Shown here: one piece after another, positions 36,094 to 44,807 of the stretch
How the letters are laid out: each line of letters opens with the position of its first letter
How positions within the stretch are numbered: position 1 is the stretch's first letter
DNA from: Roseburia_C sp900315735
Lineage (GTDB): Bacteria; Bacillota; Clostridia; Lachnospirales; Lachnospiraceae
DNA: 64,000 bases
Reading direction: 5' to 3' (one strand)
Assembly (NCBI GenBank): GCA_052118425.1
Contig: JBQKHF010000010.1
Position numbers and translations under genes: made by a program
Notes under the pieces: generated by a model
Database searches by the model: none
What the model was told of the DNA's origin: nothing
What the model saw: the letters and a program-made list of their open reading frames with translations, nothing else

Positions 36094-38379
36094 ATGAAGT
36101 TACATGAGACAGGGGCATATCTCGTAAACGGATGTACCGTAGTAGAAGACAATAGCGAAGCATCCGCAGCTATTGCATCCATGACAGGCACTGCGGTAAG
36201 CAAAGAAGAAGCAGCAAAAAATACTATTGCATACGGTATTTTAAAGGACCACAACACATCTGGCAGCATGGAGAAGCTGAAAATCAAATTTGATAAGCTG
36301 ACTTCCCATGACATTACATATGTTGGAATTATCCAGACAGCCAGAGCATCCGGACTGGAAAAGTTTCCAATTCCTTATGTACTGACCAACTGTCATAACA
36401 GCCTTTGTGCAGTCGGTGGAACCATCAACGAAGATGACCACATGTTTGGACTGACCTGTGCAAAGAAATACGGCGGAATCTATGTACCACCTCATCAGGC
36501 AGTTATTCACCAGTTTGCCCGTGAAATGCTTGCAGGCGGCGGAAAAATGATTCTTGGTTCTGATTCCCATACCCGTTACGGAGCACTGGGAACCATGGCA
36601 ATGGGCGAAGGTGGACCGGAGCTTGTAAAACAGCTTTTAGAGCAGACTTATGATATCAATATGCCGGGCGTTGTAGCCGTATATTTAACCGGAGAACCGG
36701 TAAAAGGCGTTGGACCGCAGGATATCGCACTGGCAATCATCGGTGAAGTATTTGCCAATGGCTATGTAAAGAATAAAGTAATGGAATTCGTAGGACCTGG
36801 TGTTGCAAACTTAAGCGTAGATTACCGTATCGGCGTAGACGTAATGACCACAGAGACTACCTGTCTTTCCTCTATCTGGGCAACCGATGAGAAAGTGAAA
36901 GAATTCTATGACATTCACGGAAGAGTAGAAGAATACAAAGAATTAAATCCGGGACAGGTTGCTTACTATGATGGCATGATTGAAATTGACTTAAGCACCA
37001 TTCGTCCAATGATTGCAATGCCATTCCACCCAAGCAATACCTATACCATTGAAGAACTGAATGCAAACCTTATGGACATCTTGGATGACTGCGAGAAGAA
37101 AGCACAGGTAAGCTTCAATGGAGCAGTAGACTTAAATCTTAAGGATAAAGTCCGCAATGGAAAACTATATGTAGACCAGGGAATCATCGCAGGCTGTGCC
37201 GGTGGTGGATTTGAAAATATCTGTGATGCAGCAGACATCTTAGCGGGAAGCAGCATCGGACCGGATGAATTTACCTTAAGCGTATATCCGGCAAGTACCC
37301 CGATTTACATGGAACTGGTGAAAAATGGAGCTGTAGCAAAATTAATGGAGACAGGAGCAATCGTGAAGACTGCATTCTGCGGACCATGTTTCGGAGCAGG
37401 AGATACACCTGCTAACAATGCATTCTCCATCCGGCATTCTACCAGAAACTTCCCGAACCGTGAAGGCTCCAAGGTACAGAACGGCCAGATTGCATCCGTA
37501 GCATTGATGGATGCCCGTTCTATTGCAGCAACCGCAGCAAACAAGGGATATTTAACCGCAGCAACTGATGTGGATGTAAACTTCAGCAAGCCGAAATATT
37601 TCTTTGATAAGACCATATATGAGAACCGTGTCTTTGACAGCCATGGTGTAGCAGATCCATCCGTAGAAATCCAAATGGGACCAAACATCAAAGACTGGCC
37701 GAAGATGGTAGCATTAACCGATAATCTCATCTTAAAGGTAGTATCCGAGATTCATGATCCGGTAACTACAACCGATGAGCTGATTCCTTCCGGAGAGACA
37801 TCTTCTTATCGTTCTAACCCACTGGGACTGGCAGAGTTCACACTTTCCAGAAAAGACCCTGCATACGTTGGACGTGCGAAAGAAGTACAGAAAGCAGAAG
37901 CAGCAAGAGAAGCAGGCGAAGAGCCATACGCAGTACTGCCGGAATTAAAGGCAGCTGTAGATGCAATCCGTACACAGTTCCCGGATATCAACGAAGAGAA
38001 TACCGGAATCGGAAGTACCATTTTTGCAGTAAAACCGGGTGACGGTTCTGCCCGTGAGCAGGCAGCATCCTGCCAGAAAGTATTAGGCGGCTGGGCAAAT
38101 ATTGCCAACGAATATGCAACCAAGCGTTATCGTTCCAACCTGATTAACTGGGGTATGCTTCCATTTATCATCAAAGAGGGAGAACTGCCATTTGCCAACG
38201 GAGATTATCTCTTTGTACCGGAAATCCGCAAAGCAGTAGAAGAAAAGGCTCCGGAAGTAAAAGCATATGCCGTAAAAGACGGACAGTTAGTTGAGTTCTC
38301 ATTAACCTTAGGTGACCTTACAGACGAGGAGAGAGAGATTATCCGCAAAGGATGTCTTATTAACTACAACCGGAAATAA
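36094..38379 (+). CDS. aconitase-like hydratase (YbhJ group)
   Basis: 761 residues. The three cluster-binding Cys are present with aconitase spacing: Cys368 (AGCAGGG), Cys429 and Cys432 (FCGPCFGAG). SDSHTRYGALGTMAMGEGG matches the family's substrate/cluster region, and RSNLINWGMLPF the swivel domain. Closer to the uncharacterised YbhJ-type hydratases of gut bacteria than to AcnA/AcnB, so the substrate may not be citrate. AGGAGG lies before the ATG. No isocitrate dehydrogenase or citrate synthase is nearby. Followed 26 bases on by a permease gene, perhaps in the same transcript. Confidence 0.85.
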   Translation: MKLHETGAYLVNGCTVVEDNSEASAAIASMTGTAVSKEEAAKNTIAYGILKDHNTSGSMEKLKIKFDKLTSHDITYVGIIQTARASGLEKFPIPYVLTNCHNSLCAVGGTINEDDHMFGLTCAKKYGGIYVPPHQAVIHQFAREMLAGGGKMILGSDSHTRYGALGTMAMGEGGPELVKQLLEQTYDINMPGVVAVYLTGEPVKGVGPQDIALAIIGEVFANGYVKNKVMEFVGPGVANLSVDYRIGVDVMTTETTCLSSIWATDEKVKEFYDIHGRVEEYKELNPGQVAYYDGMIEIDLSTIRPMIAMPFHPSNTYTIEELNANLMDILDDCEKKAQVSFNGAVDLNLKDKVRNGKLYVDQGIIAGCAGGGFENICDAADILAGSSIGPDEFTLSVYPASTPIYMELVKNGAVAKLMETGAIVKTAFCGPCFGAGDTPANNAFSIRHSTRNFPNREGSKVQNGQIASVALMDARSIAATAANKGYLTAATDVDVNFSKPKYFFDKTIYENRVFDSHGVADPSVEIQMGPNIKDWPKMVALTDNLILKVVSEIHDPVTTTDELIPSGETSSYRSNPLGLAEFTLSRKDPAYVGRAKEVQKAEAAREAGEEPYAVLPELKAAVDAIRTQFPDINEENTGIGSTIFAVKPGDGSAREQAASCQKVLGGWANIANEYATKRYRSNLINWGMLPFIIKEGELPFANGDYLFVPEIRKAVEEKAPEVKAYAVKDGQLVEFSLTLGDLTDEEREIIRKGCLINYNRK

Positions 38380-38405
38380 AATTCCGGAAAAATAAGGAGA
38401 ACGGA

Positions 38406-39740
38406 ATGGAAGAAGATAAGAAAAAGAGCGAGAAAACAGAACATGGGATGCGCTGGTACATCAGTCTTGCAGTGCTGGTATTTGTACTGTTTTGCTGCTG
38501 CACAATGTTTTTCTTCATGATATACCGATACAATGGTGTCTCAAAGGGCTGGGACACCTTAATGAAAGTATTGCAGCCAATTACCTTCGGACTTGTGATT
38601 GCATACCTCATTAATCCAATTATGAAATTCTTTGAAAAGCATTTGCTGCATTTCTTAGAACCAAGAGTGCAGAAAGAGAAGAAGTGCAAGAAGATTGCAA
38701 GAAGTATTGCAACCGGTGGAGCCGTAGTTGTCTTTGTATTAATTGTAATCCTGCTGTTTGCCATGATGATTCCGCAGTTAATCAGCAGTATTTCTGGAAT
38801 GGTAAATTCCCTGCCAAAGCAGGTGGATTCATTTATTGACTGGTTCAATAGACTGACAAATTCAGATAATGAAATCATACAGTCCTTAGAAACGAATATG
38901 ATGGATATGGTAACGTACCTTGAAAACTGGGTAAAGGATTCCTTTCTGCCAAACATCCAGACTTACATTACATCCATTACAAGTGGTGTAATCAATATGG
39001 TAAAGGTACTGATGAATGCAGTCATCGGACTTATCGTATCTGTTTATGTGCTGATGACGAAGGAGAAATTTATCGGTCAGTCCAAAAAGATTGTATATGC
39101 CATTTTCAAGCCGGTGCGGGGCAATGTAATTATTGACACCTTCCGGAAGAGCAATGAAATATTCGGTGGATTTATTTCCGGTAAATTATTGGATTCCGCC
39201 ATTATCGGTGTATTGTGTTATATCTGTCTTCTGATTATGAAGATGCCATATACCCTGCTTGTTTCCGTATTTGTGGGACTGACTAATATTATTCCGTTCT
39301 TTGGCCCTTTTATCGGAGCAATACCGAGCGTTATTATCATCGCACTGGCAGACCCGATTAAGGGAATCTATTTCCTGATATTTATATTTATTTTGCAGCA
39401 GGTAGATGGAAATATTATCGGACCGAAGATTTTAGGAGATTCCACCGGACTGAATTCCTTCTGGGTGGTATTCGCCATTATGGTAGGCGGCGGACTCTTT
39501 GGAATCGGCGGAATGATACTTGGTGTTCCGACCTTCGCAGTCATCTATTATATTATTGATAAGACCGTGGATTACTGTCTGCGGAAACGAAAACTGCCGG
39601 AGGATACGGATGAATATATCCGTCTGGAAAAAGTTGATGAAAAGACCAACGAGATTGTACTTTTGAAGGAGCCGGTAGAGGAAGCATCCGAGAAAAAGGA
39701 ACTTCATATTCCGTCCTTAAAGAAAAAAGAGAAAAAGTAA
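38406..39740 (+). CDS. AI-2E family transporter (YtvI/PerM-like permease)
   Basis: 444 residues with seven or eight membrane helices and the family pattern (LGDSTGLNSFWVVFAIMVGGGLFGIGGMILGVP near the end). PF01594 members include the E. coli autoinducer-2 exporter and ion antiporters; the actual cargo here is unknown. N-terminus and C-terminus are charged and cytoplasmic, the C-terminal 60 residues being Lys/Glu-rich. AAGGAG upstream of the ATG. Ends at a strong terminator. Confidence 0.88.
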   Translation: MEEDKKKSEKTEHGMRWYISLAVLVFVLFCCCTMFFFMIYRYNGVSKGWDTLMKVLQPITFGLVIAYLINPIMKFFEKHLLHFLEPRVQKEKKCKKIARSIATGGAVVVFVLIVILLFAMMIPQLISSISGMVNSLPKQVDSFIDWFNRLTNSDNEIIQSLETNMMDMVTYLENWVKDSFLPNIQTYITSITSGVINMVKVLMNAVIGLIVSVYVLMTKEKFIGQSKKIVYAIFKPVRGNVIIDTFRKSNEIFGGFISGKLLDSAIIGVLCYICLLIMKMPYTLLVSVFVGLTNIIPFFGPFIGAIPSVIIIALADPIKGIYFLIFIFILQQVDGNIIGPKILGDSTGLNSFWVVFAIMVGGGLFGIGGMILGVPTFAVIYYIIDKTVDYCLRKRKLPEDTDEYIRLEKVDEKTNEIVLLKEPVEEASEKKELHIPSLKKKEKK

Positions 39741-39756
39741 ATTATGGTAAAGAAAT

Positions 39757-39807
39757 AAAATCCGGAGAATGATAGCAGATAAAATGTTATGATTCTTCGG
39801 ATTTTTT
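39757..39807 (+). terminator. intrinsic terminator after the permease gene
   Basis: AAAATCCGGAGAAT (39757-39770) pairs with ATTCTTCGGATTTT (39792-39805), one G-U pair, then T run to 39807. Confidence 0.85.
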
Positions 39808-39830
39808 GCTTGTAAAGAATTCGATTATTT

Positions 39831-39859
39831 TTGACAGAAGGCACCCCTTATGGTACACT
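39831..39859 (+). promoter_or_regulatory. sigma-A promoter for the TPR/AAA-glgB operon
   Basis: TTGACA (39831-39836), 17-base spacer, TACACT (39854-39859) with an extended TGG before it. Start expected near 39866, leaving a leader of about 80 bases. Confidence 0.75.
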
Positions 39860-39944
39860 TAAAACAATAATTGGGGTCAATGTACCCTGACGAAAAATGA
39901 CGAATATTTGGATTTACTTGAAATAGATATTGAGGTGACATATT

Positions 39945-42458
39945 TTGGATAAATATGAATACAAATTAAAACTAGATGAAATAAAAAATCTGATGGCAAA
40001 GAAGCAGTATACAGAAGCCGCTGAAATTGCTGACAGTATCAACTGGCGTAAGGTTCGTAATGTCAATGCACTGATGAAAGCCGGAGATATTTATGCACAG
40101 ATTGGTCGTTATGATGAAGCAAAAGAGATTCTCCTGATGGCATATGACCGTTCTCCTATCGGACGAATGATTATCTATAAGCTGGCAGAGATTGCCATCA
40201 AAACGAAGGAATTTGATGAAGCACAGGAATATTATGATGAGTTTGTAGAGATTGCACCACATGATAATTTGAAATATATTCTCCGCTATGAGATGAATAA
40301 AGCAAAGGGTGCAGGTCTGGATGTCTTAATTCAGATTCTCGAAGAATTAAAGGAACAGGAATATACCGAGAAATGGGCATTTGAACTGGCATATTTATAT
40401 CATCAGGCAGGACGCAGCGAAGAATGTATCAATGCCTGTGATGAACTGATTCTCTGGTTTGGCGATGGTCCATATGTAGAGAAAGCACTGGAATTAAAGA
40501 TGCTTTATCAGCCATTAAACCGGGCACAGGAGGACAAGTACCGCCAGTTTAAACAACGGAAGGACGGAATCGTGGAAGTGCGGCCGGAGGATTATTTGGA
40601 ATCCGGTGAGATTATCAAGGAGCCGGTACAGATTAAACCGGTAACCACCAATGCAGAGAAATTTAATACGGTAAACCTGCAGGAAGAATTAGCCCGCAGC
40701 ATGCAGCAGATTATGAATGCCACAGAGAAGGAAGAAGTGGCAGATACCATGCAGGGAATCAAGAAAATTGTAGAAGAGATTCCTTATTTACAGCTCCCAC
40801 AGGATGAAGAAGCACAGAAAGAGCGTTTTGCGGATATCCCAACCGATGAAGAAATCGATGGCTCCCTAAAAATTAATTTCCAGGAGATGTTAGGCGAAGA
40901 TTATGATGGTCAGATGCGTATGGTAGTTCCGGAGAAGAGTGCATTAGAAGCACAGATTACCGGACAGATGAGCATACAGGATATTTTAGAGGAGTGGGAG
41001 AAGACCAAGCGTGCCGCAGAGAAAGCATTACAGGAAGCGGAACAGCAGAAGTTAGAATCTGCCAAGGCAAAGGCATTAGCAGAAGCCGGAGATATCATGG
41101 AGCGTCTTGCAGATGTAATTCCGCAGCTGGATGCAGGACTTACTTCCAAAGAATTATTAGAAAAAGAATACTTAGGCAAGCTGCCGGAGGAAGAAGCCGG
41201 ACAGCTTGTTGCCAATATGAATGATATTTTGCAGCAGCAGATTGATTCCATCAGTCAGGCAAATGCGAAAATCGATGAATTCCTAGCTGCCGGCGCACCG
41301 GGACAGAACGGAGAGGCGGCTGCAAATGCAGCAGATGCGATGGAAATTCCGGAAGGAGAAGATATTGCATCTGCCGATGAAGAAGAGGCGGCTGGCACAG
41401 AAGAAATGACAGAGCTTTCCCCGGAGGAAGAACTTCCAGAGATTGCACTGCCGGATGATATTGCAGAAGAGATGGCAGCAGCTGAGGCAGAAGAATTGCC
41501 GGAGACCGATGCCGTAGATTCTGAAGAGACAACGGAACTTTCCGGAAACTTAGAAGCAGAGGAAGTATCCGATGCCGCAGAAGAAATTTTACCGAAGATA
41601 CAGTTAGAGCCGGAAGCTGCGACAGAGGATGCGAAACCGGAGGAGAAACTTCCGGAAATTGCAGAGCCGGATTTGGAAGAGGACAACATCGGAGAGAGAA
41701 AACCGATTACCCATCTTTCCAAGGAACAGAAAGCTATCTTTACTTACTTTGTTCCGGTATCCGGAATGGAGCCGCAGATTTGTCAGGCAATGGAAGGATC
41801 CATTGAACATTTAGAAAAGGGAATCAAAGGTGGCAACATCCTGATTCAGGGAGCAAGAGGAAGCGGTAAGACGGTACTTGCCACCGCACTGGTGAAGGCA
41901 ATCCAGAATGAAATCGGAAAGCCGGGCAAGCGTGTCGGAAAGATAGATGCTGTTTCATTAAATCAGAAAAATATCCCGGAGCTTTTAAAGAAAGTTGCCG
42001 GTGGATGTCTTATTATAGAAAAAATCGGAGGAATCAGCCGGGAAACAGCCGTGAAATTATCACTGGCATTAGAAGCAGATGACACCGGAATCCTTGTAAT
42101 CGCAGAAGATACCAGAGAGGGAATCACCAAAGCAATGGGAAGAGATGAGTCCTTTGCCAGACGATTTACCGAGAAGATTACGCTTCCGATATTTACCAGT
42201 GACGAGCTGGTATCCTTTGCAAAATCGTATGCCCACGAACTGACCTATGAAATAGATGAGATGGCGGTTCTTGCTCTATACAACAGAATTAGTAACATTC
42301 AACGCTTAGACAGAGCGACCACGCTGACCGAGGTGAAAGAAATCGTGGACGAAGCAATTGCCAATTCCGAGAAATTCAGCATTAAGAAAGTATTTTTTTC
42401 AAAGAAATACAAGGATGATGATTACGTCATTCTCCATGAAAAGGATTTCGAAGAATAG
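39945..42458 (+). CDS. TPR / acidic linker / AAA-type P-loop protein
   Basis: 837 residues in three parts: tetratricopeptide repeats (about 1-210), a charged middle with coiled-coil (about 230-450) and a very Glu/Ala-rich disordered run (about 460-610), then a C-terminal P-loop domain (about 620-820) with Walker A GARGSGKT (636-643). The expected Walker B Asp-Glu is IIEKIGG here, so hydrolysis is doubtful; an arginine-finger-like FARRF follows. Domain order like a scaffold with a CbbX/SpoVK-type module. TTG start at 39945 with GAGGTG 7 bases upstream. Stands 27 bases before glgB, so it may be tied to glycogen metabolism; function otherwise unknown. Confidence 0.75.
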   Translation: MDKYEYKLKLDEIKNLMAKKQYTEAAEIADSINWRKVRNVNALMKAGDIYAQIGRYDEAKEILLMAYDRSPIGRMIIYKLAEIAIKTKEFDEAQEYYDEFVEIAPHDNLKYILRYEMNKAKGAGLDVLIQILEELKEQEYTEKWAFELAYLYHQAGRSEECINACDELILWFGDGPYVEKALELKMLYQPLNRAQEDKYRQFKQRKDGIVEVRPEDYLESGEIIKEPVQIKPVTTNAEKFNTVNLQEELARSMQQIMNATEKEEVADTMQGIKKIVEEIPYLQLPQDEEAQKERFADIPTDEEIDGSLKINFQEMLGEDYDGQMRMVVPEKSALEAQITGQMSIQDILEEWEKTKRAAEKALQEAEQQKLESAKAKALAEAGDIMERLADVIPQLDAGLTSKELLEKEYLGKLPEEEAGQLVANMNDILQQQIDSISQANAKIDEFLAAGAPGQNGEAAANAADAMEIPEGEDIASADEEEAAGTEEMTELSPEEELPEIALPDDIAEEMAAAEAEELPETDAVDSEETTELSGNLEAEEVSDAAEEILPKIQLEPEAATEDAKPEEKLPEIAEPDLEEDNIGERKPITHLSKEQKAIFTYFVPVSGMEPQICQAMEGSIEHLEKGIKGGNILIQGARGSGKTVLATALVKAIQNEIGKPGKRVGKIDAVSLNQKNIPELLKKVAGGCLIIEKIGGISRETAVKLSLALEADDTGILVIAEDTREGITKAMGRDESFARRFTEKITLPIFTSDELVSFAKSYAHELTYEIDEMAVLALYNRISNIQRLDRATTLTEVKEIVDEAIANSEKFSIKKVFFSKKYKDDDYVILHEKDFEE

Positions 42459-42485
42459 GAAAGAAAGAAACGAGGTGTAGTATAA

Positions 42486-44393
42486 ATGGGGAACTTCACA
42501 GAACTGGACATGTATTTATTTGGCCAGGCAACACACTATGATATTTACAAGAAACTGGGAGCTCATCCGGCAGAGATAAGGAAGAAAAAGGGGATTCTTT
42601 TCGATGTCTGGGCACCACATGCTGCAGAAGTCTATGTCATTGGAACTTTTAATGACTGGAATGAGACAGCAAATCCGATGCGGCGGTTAGAGCCGGCGGG
42701 AATTGGAATTTTTGAAGCATTTATTCCAAAGGCAGAGCTGGGAGACTTATACAAATATCTGATTATCACACCAGATGGCCGGAAATTGTATAAAGCAGAT
42801 CCATATGCCAACTATGCAGAGGTACGTCCGGGAACAGCATCCCGTATTGCAGACATTGAGCATTTCAAATGGACTGACGATAAGTGGATGAACAAACGGA
42901 AACAGACAGAAGATGTTTATGCAGAGCCAATGGCAATTTATGAGGTACATCCGGGTTCCTGGATGCGCCATCCGGGAAGAGAGGATGATGGATATTATTC
43001 CTATCGTGAAATGGCAGCGGCACTGACGAAGTATGTTAAAGGCATGGGATATTCTCATGTAGAATTAATGGGAATTTCCGAATACCCATACGATGGTTCC
43101 TGGGGTTATCAGGTAACCGGCTACTATGCACCGACTTCACGGTATGGAACGCCGGAGGATTTTGCTTATCTGGTAAACTACCTGCATAAGCACGGCATTG
43201 GTGTTATCTTAGACTGGGTACCGGCACATTTCCCGAAGGATGCCCATGGACTGGCTGACTTTGATGGCTGCCCGTTATATGAATATGCCGACCCGCGGAT
43301 GGGTGAGCATCCGGAGTGGGGTACCAAAATTTTCGATTATGGCAAATCAGAAGTAAAGAACTTCTTAATTGGAAGTGCCTTAATGTGGATTGAACATTAT
43401 CACATTGACGGACTCCGTGTAGATGCGGTGGCATCCATGTTATATCTTGACTATGGCAAGAAGGACGGACAGTGGATTGCCAATAAATATGGCGAGAACA
43501 AGAACTTAGAAGCCATCGAATTCTTCCGCCATATCAATACCTTAATCACTGGAAGAAATCACGGTACTGTCATGATTGCAGAGGAATCTACCGCATGGCC
43601 GATGGTAACCGGACCGGCAGACAAGGGTGGATTGAATTTTACATACAAATGGAATATGGGATGGATGCATGATTTCTTGGATTATATGTCCTTAGACCCG
43701 TATTTCCGTAAAAATAATCATCACAAGATGACCTTCGCCATGAGTTATAACAACTCTGAAAAATACATTCTGGTGCTGTCTCATGATGAAGTGGTGCATC
43801 TGAAGAAATCCATGTGGGAGAAGATGCCGGGTGATGAGGAAGACAAGTTCCGCAATTTAAAGAGCGCATACTCCTTTATGATGGGACATCCGGGCAAGAA
43901 GCTTCTCTTTATGGGACAGGATTTCGGACAGCTTCGTGAGTGGAGTGAAGAGCGTGAGTTAGACTGGTATCTTATGGAAGAACCACGTCACAGACAGTTA
44001 AATGAATACTTCCGTGAACTACTTCACATTTACCGGAAATATCCGGCAATGTATGAGCAGGACAGTGACTGGAACGGATTTGAATGGATAAATGCGGATG
44101 ATGCAGACCGAAGCATCTACAGCTTTGTCCGCAAGAGCAAGAATGGCAAGAACTCACTTCTCTTTGTCTGCAACATGACACCGGTAGCCAGAGACGATTA
44201 CCGTGTGGGTGTACCAAAGAAAGGCACTTACCATCTGCTGTTAAACAGCAACGAAGCCCGTTTCGGCGGTACAGAAGCAGATAAGAGCAGACCGGCAAGC
44301 TATAAGGCAGTGAAGTCGGAATGCGATGGAAGAGAATATTCCATTTCCTATCCACTGCCGCCGTTTGGTGTCGCAGTGTTCCGGGTAATGTAG
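42486..44393 (+). CDS. glgB: 1,4-alpha-glucan branching enzyme
   Basis: 635 residues, GH13. Makes alpha-1,6 branches in glycogen. N-terminal CBM48 (about 25-120), catalytic barrel with nucleophile Asp313 (DGLRVDAV), acid Glu366 (MIAEEST) and the third acid in LSHDEVV, C-terminal beta domain. Short form lacking the extra N1 domain. GAGGTG upstream of the ATG. No other glg gene in the window, but it shares a transcript with the TPR/AAA protein. A terminator follows. Confidence 0.95.
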   Translation: MGNFTELDMYLFGQATHYDIYKKLGAHPAEIRKKKGILFDVWAPHAAEVYVIGTFNDWNETANPMRRLEPAGIGIFEAFIPKAELGDLYKYLIITPDGRKLYKADPYANYAEVRPGTASRIADIEHFKWTDDKWMNKRKQTEDVYAEPMAIYEVHPGSWMRHPGREDDGYYSYREMAAALTKYVKGMGYSHVELMGISEYPYDGSWGYQVTGYYAPTSRYGTPEDFAYLVNYLHKHGIGVILDWVPAHFPKDAHGLADFDGCPLYEYADPRMGEHPEWGTKIFDYGKSEVKNFLIGSALMWIEHYHIDGLRVDAVASMLYLDYGKKDGQWIANKYGENKNLEAIEFFRHINTLITGRNHGTVMIAEESTAWPMVTGPADKGGLNFTYKWNMGWMHDFLDYMSLDPYFRKNNHHKMTFAMSYNNSEKYILVLSHDEVVHLKKSMWEKMPGDEEDKFRNLKSAYSFMMGHPGKKLLFMGQDFGQLREWSEERELDWYLMEEPRHRQLNEYFRELLHIYRKYPAMYEQDSDWNGFEWINADDADRSIYSFVRKSKNGKNSLLFVCNMTPVARDDYRVGVPKKGTYHLLLNSNEARFGGTEADKSRPASYKAVKSECDGREYSISYPLPPFGVAVFRVM

Positions 44394-44418
44394 AGGACAG
44401 AAAATCACAAGACAAAGC

Positions 44419-44452
44419 AGCACGTTAACCAGATAGGTTAACGTGCTTTTTT
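44419..44452 (+). terminator. intrinsic terminator after glgB
   Basis: AGCACGTTAACC (44419-44430), loop AGATA, GGTTAACGTGCT (44436-44447), T run to 44452. Perfect stem. The 123-base repeat begins at 44454. Confidence 0.92.
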
Positions 44453-44453
44453 G

Positions 44454-44576
44454 CTTTACAGGAAATTACTTTCCTGTAAAGTAAAAAACGCTCCGCGAGG
44501 ATGCGCACTGCGGCGTATAAGGTAGATGTCGCAAGCGACCGCCGCAGGCGCGAGAATGTGCTGAGGCACATTCTTT
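44454..44576 (+). repeat. 123-base structured intergenic repeat, copy 2
   Basis: Same length and orientation as 4008-4130 with four differences by eye: one in the loop of the first hairpin, two in the loop of the last hairpin, and one in the middle that here completes a TGCGGCG/CGCCGCA pairing. Starts one base after the glgB terminator's T run, as copy 1 does after its own terminator. The rest of the gap to 44807 is AT-rich leader for the reductase gene; I see no clear promoter there. Confidence 0.8.
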
Positions 44577-44807
44577 ATTCATGCCATGCATTCGTAAGAA
44601 GCTGCCGGTGACAGATTTTGTAGATAAAAATAGACAAAAAAGCAAAAAGTGAAGCTCAAAATTATAAAAAGATAATAAATTTCATAAATAAATGATGAAA
44701 AAATACAGATTGTGAAAAATATTTTCCAGTTGTTTTCAATGGCTTGTTTCTGCGGTTTAAGTGCCTTAAGATGAAGGTAAATAAAATACAGCAGAAAGGA
44801 GAAGAAC

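Noticed and set aside
41255..41722. Ser/Ala-rich frame opposite the acidic linker of the TPR protein
   Set aside because: Antisense of Glu/Ala codons only.
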